Shown here: positions 40,651 through 48,409 of the stretch, piece after piece
How the letters are laid out: each line of letters begins with the position of its first letter
How positions within the stretch are numbered: the first letter of the stretch is position 1
Assembly: GCA_019056435.1 (NCBI GenBank)
Contig: CP077641.1
Coordinates: 1,984,001-2,048,000, forward strand
Length of the DNA stretch: 64,000 bases
Direction: 5' to 3'
DNA from: Stutzerimonas stutzeri
GTDB taxonomy: Bacteria; Pseudomonadota; Gammaproteobacteria; Pseudomonadales; Pseudomonadaceae
The notes under the pieces: generated by a model
What the model was told of the DNA's origin: nothing
Seen by the model: only the letters and a program-made list of their open reading frames with translations
Databases searched by the model: none
Position numbers and translations under genes: made by a program

Positions 40651-41772
40651 TTACTTCGGTCGCAGCTCCAGCAATCGTCCGCTATCGCCATCCTCGAGGA
40701 CCCAGAGGCTGCCGTCAGGACCTTGCTCGACCTCACGGATGCGCGCGCCCATGTCGTAGCGAGCCGCTTCGCTGGCCTCTTCGCCATTCAGCGTGATGCG
40801 CACCAGACCCTTGGCGGATAGCCCGCCCACGAAGGCGTTACCCTTCCAGTCGGGGAATCGGTCGCCGCCGTAGATGATCAGGCCGGCCGGGGAAATCACC
40901 GGCGTCCAGGTGACCTTGGGTGCGATGAATTCGGGACGGGTGTCGTGGTCGGGAATGGGCTTGCCGCCGTAATGGTCGCCGTTGGAGACCTCCGGGTAGC
41001 CGTAGTTGCCACCTTTCTGGATCAGGTTGAGTTCGTCGCCCCCTTGCGGCCCCATCTCCTGTTCCCACAGGCGGCCTTCGGCGTCGAAGGCAATCCCCAG
41101 CGGATTGCGATGGCCCAGCGACCAGACCTGCGCCGCCACGCCACCCCTGTCGGCAAAGGGGTTGTCGTCCGGCACGCTGCCATCGTCGTTCAGGCGAATG
41201 ATCTTGCCGAGGTTCGCCTCCATGTCCTGGGCCGGGGTGAACTTCTGCCGCTCGCCGGAGGAAATCCACAGCTTGCCATCCGGGCCGAACGCCAGCCGGT
41301 GCCCGTAGTGGCCGCCGCCTGAGACCTTGGGCGTCTGCCGCCAGATCACCTCGACATCCGACAGCGAACCGCCGTCGACGTCCAGCGTCGCTCGGGCGAC
41401 GGCGGCGCCTCGGTCACCCCCGTCGCCCTTCTCGGCATAGCTGAGATAGATGCGCCTGTTCTGTGCAAAGTCCGGATGAAGGATCACGTCACCCAACCCG
41501 CCCTGGCCGCCGTAGGCCACCTCGGGCACGCCGTCGATATCACGCGATTTGCCGTCCTGCAGGACGAGATGCTTCAAGGCGCCGCGCTTCTCCGTGACCA
41601 GCGCAGAGCCGTCCGGCAGAAAGGTCATGGCCCAGGGTTCGGAGAAGGTGGCGCGGGGCGTGGCAGTGAAGGGCCACTGGTCTTTGCCGATCGCCTCGGT
41701 CGCCGCGCTGGCAACGAGGGTGGCGCAACCGAGGGCGAGAGTGCTCGCAATCTGCAGGGGCAAGTGCTTCAT
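40651..41772 (-). CDS. PQQ-dependent aldose sugar dehydrogenase (soluble, YliI-like)
   Basis: A 373-residue periplasmic beta-propeller dehydrogenase. The signal peptide ends near LVASAATEA. Family signatures include [58 protein letters not shown] with the catalytic-type His, and [20 protein letters not shown]. It oxidises sugars with pyrroloquinoline quinone as cofactor. AGGAAAGG precedes the ATG at 41772. No pqq genes are present in the window, so the cofactor must come from elsewhere. The downstream gene is the phytase-like protein on the same strand. Confidence 0.9.
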   Translation of the reverse strand: MKHLPLQIASTLALGCATLVASAATEAIGKDQWPFTATPRATFSEPWAMTFLPDGSALVTEKRGALKHLVLQDGKSRDIDGVPEVAYGGQGGLGDVILHPDFAQNRRIYLSYAEKGDGGDRGAAVARATLDVDGGSLSDVEVIWRQTPKVSGGGHYGHRLAFGPDGKLWISSGERQKFTPAQDMEANLGKIIRLNDDGSVPDDNPFADRGGVAAQVWSLGHRNPLGIAFDAEGRLWEQEMGPQGGDELNLIQKGGNYGYPEVSNGDHYGGKPIPDHDTRPEFIAPKVTWTPVISPAGLIIYGGDRFPDWKGNAFVGGLSAKGLVRITLNGEEASEAARYDMGARIREVEQGPDGSLWVLEDGDSGRLLELRPK

Positions 41773-41856
41773 AACCGTCCTTTCCTCGATAAATGGGGGT
41801 TCAACGTTACTGCGCACCGCAGGGCGTATTCAGCCCGGATTTTGTTACCTGACGCG

Positions 41857-42258
41857 TCAGGGGTGCGCGCTCGGCGCCTGTTCGTAGAGTTCCAGCGGCA
41901 AGCCGTCAGGGTCGGCGAAAAAGGTGAAACGCCGCCCTGTGTACTCATCGACGCGGATGGGCTCGACCTGTACCCCCTTCGCTTCGAGCATGGCCTGGCA
42001 TGCCGACACGTCCTCGACCGAGAACGCCAGGTGCCGTAACCCCTGCGCCTCCGGGCGCGACGGGCGCGGTGGGGCCGCCGGGAACGAGAACAGCTCGATC
42101 TGCCCACCGTCCGGCAAGGCGAGGTCGAGCTTGTAGGAGCGGCGCGCCGCCCGGTAGTGCTCGGCAATCACCGTCAGGCCGAGCACCTCGGTGTAGAAAC
42201 GCTTCGAGACGGCGTAGTCCGAGCAGATGATTGCGGCGTGATGAATGGATCGCAGCAT
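41857..42258 (-). CDS. VOC-family glyoxalase-I-like metalloprotein (YaeR/SMU1112c type)
   Basis: A 133-residue single-domain protein beginning MLRSIHHAAIICSDYAVSKR. Metal-binding positions are visible: His in HHAAIICSDY, Glu in GGQIELFSFP, His in LRHLAFSVED and Glu in LPLELYEQ. This matches the YaeR group of glyoxalase-like metalloproteins. The actual substrate is unknown. The start at 42258 fits the family N-terminus; longer upstream in-frame sequence is not conserved. It stands alone between the aldose dehydrogenase and the methyltransferase. Confidence 0.88.
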   Translation of the reverse strand: MLRSIHHAAIICSDYAVSKRFYTEVLGLTVIAEHYRAARRSYKLDLALPDGGQIELFSFPAAPPRPSRPEAQGLRHLAFSVEDVSACQAMLEAKGVQVEPIRVDEYTGRRFTFFADPDGLPLELYEQAPSAHP

Positions 42259-42355
42259 ACGGGCCTCGCGGGAAGCAGTCCGGTAGAGACCGATAAGCGC
42301 AGTCGGCGTTCCAGAGAGCCCGGGCCACGCCACACTGCGGTCGGTTGCGCCAGGC

Positions 42356-43062
42356 TCAGCCGACCGCGCGTGAGCGCGTCGACAGCCAGGCATGAATCAA
42401 TCCGGCCTGGAAGAAGGGGGTAACCCGTTCGAAACCGCCTGCTTCGATGAGCGATGCCACCTGCGCCGGAGGCAACATGCCAACGTCCTTGGCGTACGCC
42501 GTGCGCATGCGCGTCAGCGCCTCCTCCGAGAGGTCCGCTGCCGACATCATGTTCATCCAGGCACGCAGCAGCACCTCATAGTGCGGCGCAGCAACATCCG
42601 AGGCCAGGTCCGAACTCGCCAACAGACCACCCGGCTTGAGACGTTGCGCAATCTCGCGGAAGAAGCCCGAGCGCTCCCTTGATCCAACATGAAGTGCGAC
42701 ACCAGAAAGCAGGTGGCCGCGTCGTGCAGCTCGCCGGGCGCAAGCGAGCCGAGATAGCCTTCGTGGAAGTCGCAGCGATCGGTAACGCCTTCTTCCTCGG
42801 CTCGGCGCCGACAGACTTCGAGCATCGCCCCGGATGGCTCCAGCGCGGTGAAATGCCAACCGGGATGCCGCGACGCCAGGTAGAACAGCTCGTCACCCGT
42901 CCCCACCCCCACGCACAGAATCCGCGCCTCTTCAGGCAGCTCGGCGAACATCGAGCCCAGCAGCAGATGAAGGCAATGCCGTATCGGCGCCGTTTTCGCC
43001 CACTGCGTGTCGTAGCTCGCAGCCTGTTGATTGAACAGCGCTTTCAGCTCGTCTTGCTGCAT
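42356..43062 (-). pseudogene. class I SAM-dependent methyltransferase, one frameshift
   Basis: About 234 residues after repair. The N-terminal half has the SAM motif ARILCVGVGTGDELFYLA, then ALEPSGAMLEVCRRRAEEEG and an acidic DRCDFHEGYL. The frame breaks at CCC 42676-42678, where a fourth C (GGGG on the coding strand) rejoins SHFMLDQG to ERSGFFREIAQRLKPGGLLA. The C-terminus ends GGFERVTPFFQAGLIHAWLS, typical of small-molecule methyltransferases. GGAGACC precedes the ATG. The substrate is unknown. Confidence 0.8.
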
Positions 43063-43221
43063 GGTGGTCTCCGTCTGGTGTGCGAGGGCGAGGCGTGATG
43101 CTCGCCATGGCGGCTGTCTGTCGGGAGTAAAGCACGGCCACGTTCCGTTTTCTGCCTTGGCGGTTTGCTGACGGGCAGGGGAGCGGCAACTATTTTTGCA
43201 GGGCTGTGCCCGAGACAGGCC

Positions 43222-43278
43222 GGATAAACGATTGCAATCGCGCCGGCGAAGCCCGTTCGGCTTGATGAACTGTTAGCC
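43222..43278 (-). other. attC site of cassette 7
   Basis: GTTAGCC at 43272-43278 and GGATAAACG at 43222-43230 bound a 57-base imperfect palindrome with the inner pair GCCGGCGAAGCCCGTTCGGC. This is the classic 59-base-element form and differs from the ~76-base attC type nearer intI. It lies just behind the 3' end of the DHFR/RibD-like gene. Confidence 0.8.
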
Positions 43279-43285
43279 GGCTCTG

Positions 43286-43837
43286 TTAAGCGTTTACTTG
43301 ATAGCGCAGCTCCGCGAAACCTGTACCGACCTGCCTGACTGAGGCCAGTGCTAGTGACGCACTGCTAAGTCTGCGGGGAAACAATGGCTTGCCCTTGCCA
43401 AGAGTTACAGAGCCCACTTGGACGATGATCTCGTTCAGAAGCCCGGCATCGTAAAACTGTCCTGCCAAATCACCGCCACCGACGATCCAGATGTTCTTGC
43501 CTGCGGCCGCCTCACACATCTCCGAATGGACTGGTCGAACGTCGCCCTGCACGAAAGTTAGGTTTGCTCCTGGGACTACTGGCAGAGCGCGGGTTGAGAA
43601 TACCCATGTGGGTTGCAAATAAGGCCAAGCAGATCCGGTTTCGGCTGCGACTGCTCGCGCATTGCGTAGCATCCACTCATACGTGGTAGATCCCATCGCC
43701 AGCGCCCCGACCCCGGAAATGAAGTCCGGGTAGCTCGTGTCGTTGATGTCCCCAAGCGGGAACAGCCAGTCGAGTGAATCGTCCTCCGTTGCAATGAAGC
43801 CATCCAAGCTCGTTGCCGTGAAGTATTGGGTTTTCAT
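43286..43837 (-). CDS. DHFR/RibD_C-family reductase, cassette 7
   Basis: A 183-residue NADPH-binding reductase of the dihydrofolate reductase/RibD C-terminal fold. The N-terminus MKTQYFTATSLDGFIATEDD, MGSTTYEWML and the nucleotide-contact KNIWIVGGGDLAGQFYDAGL followed by LGKGKPLFPRR are characteristic. These cassette proteins are relatives of, but distinct from, trimethoprim-resistance DHFRs; resistance should not be assumed. It is the most distal cassette in the array and is bounded by two attC sites. Confidence 0.85.
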   Translation of the reverse strand: MKTQYFTATSLDGFIATEDDSLDWLFPLGDINDTSYPDFISGVGALAMGSTTYEWMLRNARAVAAETGSAWPYLQPTWVFSTRALPVVPGANLTFVQGDVRPVHSEMCEAAAGKNIWIVGGGDLAGQFYDAGLLNEIIVQVGSVTLGKGKPLFPRRLSSASLALASVRQVGTGFAELRYQVNA

Positions 43838-43872
43838 AGCTCTCCCCGTGGATCCGCGGAATAGGCTGTGCC

Positions 43873-43941
43873 GCCTAATGGCGACGTTAGCCGGCAGGGG
43901 CTGCGCAACAGACCACGTCCGTGTTGAACTGTTGGTTAGGC
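43873..43941 (-). other. attC site of cassette 6
   Basis: GTTAGGC at 43935-43941 and GCCTAAT at 43873-43879 bound a 69-base site, with an inner CGTTAGCCGG segment. Its centre differs from the GGGCGGGCTTTAGCCCGTCC core shared by the five sites nearer intI. The stop codon of the leucine-rich-like cassette gene lies inside the core GTTAGG. Confidence 0.7.
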
Positions 43942-44649
43942 CATCTCCGAACTGACCAGCAGCTTATTTTGAACATAGGCATGCTTGAGTTTTGGCAGCT
44001 TCTTTATTACAGCATCGGCACCCGAAATTTTCCCGCAGGCGGAAACCACCAAGTGCTCTATGTTGGGAGCAATATCTACCAGTGCGTCCACTGTTTCAAG
44101 GTTGCGGCAATGGTGAATTTCTAGCCGTTGTAGCGAAGGCAAAGCAGGCAGACCATCAAGCGACCTAGGGTTAGCCCAGTTGATTTGTAGCTGCTTTACT
44201 GACGTGGATACGGAAAGCCCGGCGAAGCTTTCACTCTTCGGTTTAAAGTGCCATATGTGAAGCATCTTCAATTCGGAAAGCGCCTCAAGCCCGCTGTCCT
44301 TTTCGTTGAACTCCCAGACGAGCTCTTCGATAGCCCGAAGGCGACCAAAGTCGATTCCTGGCCGCTTGGGATGAATGCCGAAATGTTTGAGCGCAGATAA
44401 TTCGTACACTCCCGTCACATCCCTTAGACGAACATCCCAAAACCAGATCTTCGTGAGCTTGGGCAATTCAGAAAGAAAATCCAGATTATCCTGCATAAAG
44501 CCGAATGAAGGCGAACCGAACACGCCGTCCGCCTTTTTGTTTTTCGCTTCTTGCACACATGCCAGTAGCTGGTCTGTTTCAATGCCAACCGAAACTCTGC
44601 CTGCTAAATCCACGTCCACTAAAAAATGCCCGGCTCTTTCTATAGTCAC
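43936..44649 (-). CDS. leucine-rich-repeat-like protein, cassette 6
   Basis: A 237-residue protein with irregular LRR-like repeats from about 65 to 225 (LPKLTKIWFWDVRLRDVTGV, LSELKMLHIWHF, LPSLQRLEIHHCRNLETVDA, APNIEHLVVSACGKISGADA). There is no signal peptide or membrane segment, so it is probably cytoplasmic. Start appears to be GTG at 44649. The stop codon is in the attC. The function is unknown; a binding or immunity role would fit the fold. Base composition is poorer in G+C than the flanking chromosome. Confidence 0.75.
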   Translation of the reverse strand: MTIERAGHFLVDVDLAGRVSVGIETDQLLACVQEAKNKKADGVFGSPSFGFMQDNLDFLSELPKLTKIWFWDVRLRDVTGVYELSALKHFGIHPKRPGIDFGRLRAIEELVWEFNEKDSGLEALSELKMLHIWHFKPKSESFAGLSVSTSVKQLQINWANPRSLDGLPALPSLQRLEIHHCRNLETVDALVDIAPNIEHLVVSACGKISGADAVIKKLPKLKHAYVQNKLLVSSEMA

Positions 44650-44662
44650 AGGTGCACCTTAC

Positions 44663-44738
44663 GTCTAGTGTTTGGTTAAGGGGCGGGCTTTAGCCCGTCC
44701 CAGTGAGCGAAGCGAACGATTTGAACCACTTGTTAGGC
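44663..44738 (-). other. attC site of cassette 5 (P. stutzeri-type)
   Basis: GTTAGGC at 44732-44738 to GTCTAGTG at 44663-44670, 76 bases. The core GGGCGGGCTTTAGCCCGTCC and AGTGAGCGAAGCGAACGATT are almost identical to the other four proximal attC sites. The outer left core is degenerate. Confidence 0.8.
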
Positions 44739-44770
44739 GCTGTTGCGACTGGTGGTGCCGAGCAAAAAGG

Positions 44771-45247
44771 TTAACCTTGATCGAAGCTCAGGTAGTTCAA
44801 ATGGTTGTTGGCATACCACACGGCACACCATGAGTTTACGTTGCTCTCGCTGGAGAAAAATACCTCGCATCGATCATCAGCCGCATGCTGGAAGTCATGC
44901 TTCTCAGAGTTGATAAACGTGTAGCAGTGTTCTTCAAGCGGTCCTTCGGGTTCTGCTGCATCTACTAGCCACCGAAAATCCTTTTCCCAGATCGGATCAA
45001 CAGCTATTTCACTGACACGTTTAAGACGCAGCCGCTGAACCATGGGAGGCCAGTTGGAGTGATCAAATACGCAGCTGACAGCAAGGCGATCATCAATTCC
45101 TGTGCCGCCGGCATAAAATTTTAATGAATAGACCAAGCCGTCTGTTTTAGGTCGAAAGCCGATGAGATTCGCGATGATCTCAACGGCTTTTTCCCTCTCA
45201 ACATCATTGCTCATATATTGATAGTCAACACCGTCGTATGAGCGCAT
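44771..45247 (-). CDS. hypothetical protein, cassette 5
   Basis: A 158-residue acidic protein beginning MRSYDGVDYQYMSNDVEREK. It has aromatic-rich C-terminal sequence (NSWCAVWYANNHLNYLSFDQ) and three to four cysteines. There is no signal peptide or membrane helix. Start could also be the Met at residue 12. I do not recognise a family. Size, acidity and cassette context are compatible with a small immunity-type or binding protein, but nothing proves it. It is carried on one attC-bounded unit on the minus strand. Confidence 0.65.
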   Translation of the reverse strand: MRSYDGVDYQYMSNDVEREKAVEIIANLIGFRPKTDGLVYSLKFYAGGTGIDDRLAVSCVFDHSNWPPMVQRLRLKRVSEIAVDPIWEKDFRWLVDAAEPEGPLEEHCYTFINSEKHDFQHAADDRCEVFFSSESNVNSWCAVWYANNHLNYLSFDQG

Positions 45248-45266
45248 CTGAACCTTTCTTGTGAGA

Positions 45267-45344
45267 GCCTAACGTTTGGTTAAGGGCGGGCTTTAGCCCG
45301 TCCCGGTGAGCGAAGCGAACGGTTTTGAACCATATATTAGGTGC
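45267..45344 (-). other. attC site of cassette 4 (P. stutzeri-type)
   Basis: GCCTAAC at 45267-45273 to ATTAGGTGC at 45336-45344. The inner GGGCGGGCTTTAGCCCGTCC and GTGAGCGAAGCGAACGGTT are shared with neighbouring sites; here the G run before GCGGGC is one base shorter (AAGGGCGGG rather than AAGGGGCGGG). Confidence 0.8.
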
Positions 45345-45352
45345 ATTGCTGC

Positions 45353-45762
45353 TCAAAACCACTGCACCAAAAAACATTGTTTGGATGCTTTTGTCGTTTC
45401 TTTATCTTCTGTATTCGGCAGTAGGTTGTTTAGATAATTAATTACCACATTTGTGCCAAACGCTTTGCGCCCATACCATGGTAGTTCTTCAATGCTGTAA
45501 TCCCAAGTTTTTGCTGCTGCATAAATTGAGCCCTCCAGCTCAAGGGCTGATGCGGGTGCTAGTTCAAAAAGCAATGTTCCTGCAACTTGTTGTCGTGGGA
45601 ATTTATTTTCCTGCAGGGATGGGTCGTAAAAGAAAGAAAATAGTGCGAAAAACACATGCGCTCAGGCGCTTTTTGGCAATAGGAGATAAGTTTTTTAATT
45701 TCTTGCGGGTTGGACGGGCCATATCCACAATTTTTTGTCGATCCCGCATCTTGAATATGCAC
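45353..45762 (-). pseudogene. hypothetical protein, cassette 4, one frameshift
   Basis: About 136 residues if one base is added in the A run 45648-45652. That rejoins the N-terminal part, MHIQDAGSTKNCGYGPSNPQ to KAPERMC, to FFALFSFFYDPSLQENKF and the rest. Start is probably GTG at 45762, inside the neighbouring attC. The C-terminus ends KASKQCFLVQWF. No family recognised. The region is AT-rich. The break could be a real mutation or a homopolymer error. Confidence 0.6.
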
Positions 45763-45836
45763 CTAGCCTTTGGTTAAGGGGCGGGCTTTAGCGCGTCCCA
45801 GTGAGCGCAGCGAATGGTTTGAACCATTTGTTAGGC
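45759..45836 (-). other. attC site of cassette 3 (P. stutzeri-type)
   Basis: GTTAGGC at 45830-45836 to GCACCTAGC at 45759-45767. The core TTAAGGGGCGGGCTTTAGCG differs from its relatives by a few substitutions (GCGCGTCCC, GAGCGCAGCG). The preceding cassette's start codon lies at its outer end. Confidence 0.8.
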
Positions 45837-45919
45837 CGTGAATATGAGCCACGATACATAAATGAACGCTATGCGATAGCTGATAGTGATTTAATGGCTT
45901 TTTCGTGCCTCGCTCTGCT

Positions 45920-46423
45920 TTAAGAAGTCTTCCTTTCACCTTTTCCTGTTCCTATTAAAAAAGCAGCAAGCAAAGTTAGAAAGCCAAGCATCCAAGATTT
46001 ATCTTTGTTTTCTGAGCGGTAATTACGAGCATAGTTTTCTAAACCATATACGCGCGAACCGTTGGCTGAAAGAGCGTAAGCATTTATTGTATTTCTCCAC
46101 GTGATTTCTGACGTATGACCGATTTTAAGAACCGTGCCTATCTTAAAACTACGCGAGATACGGTCAGCGGAGAAAATACCTCGACGTATGGCTACTTTTT
46201 CAGGTAGATTTTCTATGCGGTAATAAATGGCATCGCTGTTCTTTGTTTGGCGCACGGTTATTATTTCTACAATACGGCCCTCGGTGTAGGTGAGGTCTGC
46301 TTCGGATATGTCGAAAGTGCTGAGCTGTAAATAAGTGATGCAAGATAAACCAGCCATTAATACTATGACTGCTAATTTTTTACGTATTGATTTTTGCATT
46401 GCATCACGTAGTTTTTTGGCCAT
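45920..46423 (-). CDS. membrane-associated hypothetical protein, cassette 3
   Basis: A 167-residue protein with a basic N-terminus (MAKKLRDAMQKSIRKKLAV) and a first membrane helix at about 18-34 (AVIVLMAGLSCITYLQL). A second helix lies near the C-terminus (WMLGFLTLLAAFLIGTG). The ~110 residues between are probably extracytoplasmic and beta-rich (GRIVEIITVRQTKNSDAIYY). DUF3592-like membrane-anchored proteins have this layout, but I cannot assign a family. An 84-base leader to the attC follows its stop. AT-rich codon use sets it apart from the chromosome. Confidence 0.65.
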   Translation of the reverse strand: MAKKLRDAMQKSIRKKLAVIVLMAGLSCITYLQLSTFDISEADLTYTEGRIVEIITVRQTKNSDAIYYRIENLPEKVAIRRGIFSADRISRSFKIGTVLKIGHTSEITWRNTINAYALSANGSRVYGLENYARNYRSENKDKSWMLGFLTLLAAFLIGTGKGERKTS

Positions 46424-46471
46424 TTTTATCTTTTCATGTTTTTCTGGTGTCTACTAGGTGAGCAATGTTTG

Positions 46472-46547
46472 GCCTAACGTTTGGTTAAGGGGCGGGCTTT
46501 AGCCCGTCCCAGTGAGCGAAGCGAACGATTTGAACCATTTGTTATGC
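46472..46547 (-). other. attC site of cassette 2 (P. stutzeri-type)
   Basis: GTTATGC at 46541-46547 to GCCTAAC at 46472-46478, 76 bases, with the shared TTTGGTTAAGGGGCGGGCTT and AGTGAGCGAAGCGAACGATT cores. This is the cleanest copy of the site type. Confidence 0.85.
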
Positions 46548-46548
46548 G

Positions 46549-46947
46549 CTACCTCACCCAAAGCAGCTGCTCTCCAGGTTTAGGCTCGCTTGCTTCTACA
46601 AACGAGCACGAGCGGGCAATGAAGTACCATTTGTAATAGTCTGAACCCCAGTCAACACCAAAAAAGAACACGTTTTCGCCAGCTTCAAGCTCAAATTCGG
46701 GATGAGTATCGAGAATTGCTGAGCGATAAAACTCAGGTACCTCGGAGTCGTTGAGCTTTTGCTGAAACCTCATTTCACGAACATTGCGCATTACCAACTG
46801 ACCCTCGACGTACCTTAAGCGTTTTTCTTTGTGATCAAATGGCTTTGCAATGTGAATTTGCACTACATTTTCTGAGTAGTCTACATGGACGGATTTTATG
46901 AATGATAAATACAAGCCAAGGTCGTCGAAATCACCGTAATTTTTCAT
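46549..46947 (-). CDS. hypothetical protein, cassette 2
   Basis: A 132-residue soluble protein starting MKNYGDFDDLGLYLSFIKSV. It looks beta-rich (VQIHIAKPFDHKEKRLRYVE, then AGENVFFFGVDWGSDYYKWY). There is no signal peptide or membrane segment. The C-terminus is short and Pro/Glu-rich (ASEPKPGEQLLWVR). No family recognised. It directly follows the attC of cassette 1 with almost no spacing and is followed by its own attC, as expected of a compact gene cassette. Confidence 0.65.
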   Translation of the reverse strand: MKNYGDFDDLGLYLSFIKSVHVDYSENVVQIHIAKPFDHKEKRLRYVEGQLVMRNVREMRFQQKLNDSEVPEFYRSAILDTHPEFELEAGENVFFFGVDWGSDYYKWYFIARSCSFVEASEPKPGEQLLWVR

Positions 46948-46950
46948 GAT

Positions 46951-47029
46951 GCATAACGATTAAGCTAAGGGGCGGGCTTTAGCCCGTCCCAGTGAGCGAA
47001 GCGAACGGTTTGAACCACCAGTTAGGTGC
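46951..47029 (-). other. attC site of cassette 1 (P. stutzeri-type)
   Basis: GTTAGGTGC at 47021-47029 to GCATAAC at 46951-46957, with the common GGGCGGGCTTTAGCCCGTCC core and AGTGAGCGAAGCGAACGGTT arm. The stop codon of the cassette 1 gene is the TTA (read TAA) inside GTTAGG. Confidence 0.85.
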
Positions 47030-47429
47030 TCGCCGCGATGCTAGGAATCTGCTGAGGGCCTGCATTCAAGACTTCTTCAGGTATAAGCTCGTATAGAAAT
47101 TCGTGAGACATGGACGAATATGATTTAAGCACATGAGCCATGTGCCGCAGGTAAAGCGTGACTGTATCTTGATAAACGATGCCGGCGGGTTGTGCGGGGT
47201 GTGTTTTTATATGCACGAGCGCTCGGTTTATGAAGAGAGGTATGACTTCATAATTTTTGCTGATATACAGCCCGACAATATTATTTATGTAGCAAACGAG
47301 AGGGTAAAGGTTTGCTGACATTCGATATACCTGCTCAGGGACAATGCTCGGGCTGTTCAGGATTGCGTGAAATTGCTTAAGCTTCGCACGTTCCTCTTTT
47401 GCGCCGGCTATGGAAAGGTCTAGATCCAT
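47022..47429 (-). CDS. hypothetical protein, cassette 1 (first after attI)
   Basis: About 135 residues if started at the ATG at 47429. A GTG at 47441 lies inside the attI core and would add MQSH. The protein looks all-helical (KEERAKLKQFHAILNSPS, NLYPLVCYINNIVGLYISKN, TVTLYLRHMAHVLKSYSSMS). There is no signal peptide. No family recognised. As the cassette next to attI it would be the most recently inserted if the array was built by standard integration. The stop codon is in its attC. Confidence 0.65.
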   Translation of the reverse strand: MDLDLSIAGAKEERAKLKQFHAILNSPSIVPEQVYRMSANLYPLVCYINNIVGLYISKNYEVIPLFINRALVHIKTHPAQPAGIVYQDTVTLYLRHMAHVLKSYSSMSHEFLYELIPEEVLNAGPQQIPSIAAST

Positions 47430-47438
47430 GTGTGATTG

Positions 47439-47577
47439 CACCTAACTATAATTAGACACCAAATGGTGCATAAGACGCTGAGCGGGCTTGGGGTATAACA
47501 TTCCTTGTCATCATGGCTCTTCTTGTCTAGGCTGGGCGTTTCCGAGGGGATGTGACTGTATAAGGGAGTTATGCACC
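47439..47577 (-). other. attI: attI region of the integron
   Basis: GCACCTAAC at 47439-47447 (GTTAGGTGC read leftwards) is the crossover core where cassette 1 joins. The remaining bases up to the intI start contain the inverted pair GCACCA-TTT-GGTGT read on the minus strand, a possible extra integrase-binding site. No convincing cassette promoter was found by eye. Confidence 0.6.
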
Positions 47578-48156
47578 ATGGATGGGAAACCGAGATTGCT
47601 CGATCAGGTGCGTGAGCAGATTCGGCTCAAACATTACTCGATCAGAACTGAGCATGTCTATTGCGAGTGGATCAAGCGTTACATCCGTTTTCACGATTAT
47701 CGACATCCTGTCGAAATGGGCGGGCCGGAGGTCGAGGCGTTCCTTTCGGACTTGGCTGTTCGCCGTGACGTGTCAGCCTCTACCCAGAACCAGGCGTTGG
47801 CAGCTTTGCTGTTTCTTTATAAGCAGGTACTCAAGCATGACCTGCCCTGGCTGGGTGAGGTTATCCGTGCCAAAAAGCCGGCCCGGTTACCGGTCGTGTT
47901 GTCTCAGCAGGACGTCCAACAGGTCCTTGCCTACCTTTCTGGAGAGGTCGGGTTGGTTGTGCGTCTGCTCTACGGTGCCGGCATGCGCTTGATGGAAGGC
48001 CTCCGGCTTAGAGTCAAGGATGTGGATCGGCCGGCAAGCGATCGTCATTCGCGATGGAGCAAGACGAAAGGATCGCATTGCGGTTTTGCCTATTGCCCCG
48101 GTACGAAGGCGCAGATTACCGCGTCATGCAAAAGTAACTATTTTCACAGTTGCTGA
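47578..48156 (+). pseudogene. intI: integron integrase, truncated and frameshifted
   Basis: The N-terminal part is a clear IntI tyrosine recombinase: [20 protein letters not shown], the [20 protein letters not shown] core-binding domain, and the first catalytic-box segment [19 protein letters not shown], with its conserved Arg. At 48027/48028 the frame is off by two bases; the alternative frame reads [12 protein letters not shown] then KDRIAVLP, as expected in IntI. Similarity ends near 48090. The second Arg/His box and the catalytic Tyr region are absent, so about 150 C-terminal residues are missing. It is inactive. It is divergent from the cassettes, the normal integron layout. GGGAG precedes the start. 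Confidence 0.9.
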
Positions 48157-48313
48157 GTGTCGACCACTGGAACTCCGTTTATCGACGGGGCGCGCAGACT
48201 TTCTGTGGCCGGTAGCGTTGCTCTGATCGGTTGCAGGCTCTTGTGAAAGAAACACGAGAGCTTCCGCTTGTGTAGCGGCAAGCCATGTTGCCCGGCTGGG
48301 GAGGCGGTTTATT

Positions 48314-48336
48314 GGGCGAATAAATTCGCCCCTACA
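48314..48336. repeat. REP-like palindrome
   Basis: GGGCGAATAAATTCGCCCCT followed by ACA is the inverted arm of the family in the 37684-38261 array. It lies in the gap between the intI remnant and the sorbosone dehydrogenase gene (48157-48409), where I see no gene. Confidence 0.75.
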
Positions 48337-48409
48337 TGGCGGCAAGAGTACTTGTCCCGCGACAGCCAACGGTGTTCTGCGGCTGGCTGTTACGGGCTGG
48401 GGCTGTCGC

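Noticed and set aside
43286..43837. Trimethoprim-resistance dfr cassette
   Set aside because: The protein belongs to the RibD_C-like reductase group rather than to DfrA/DfrB; resistance cannot be claimed.
47551..47570. LexA (SOS) box before intI
   Set aside because: CTGTATAAGGGAG has only one half-site and lacks the ACAG partner at the right distance.
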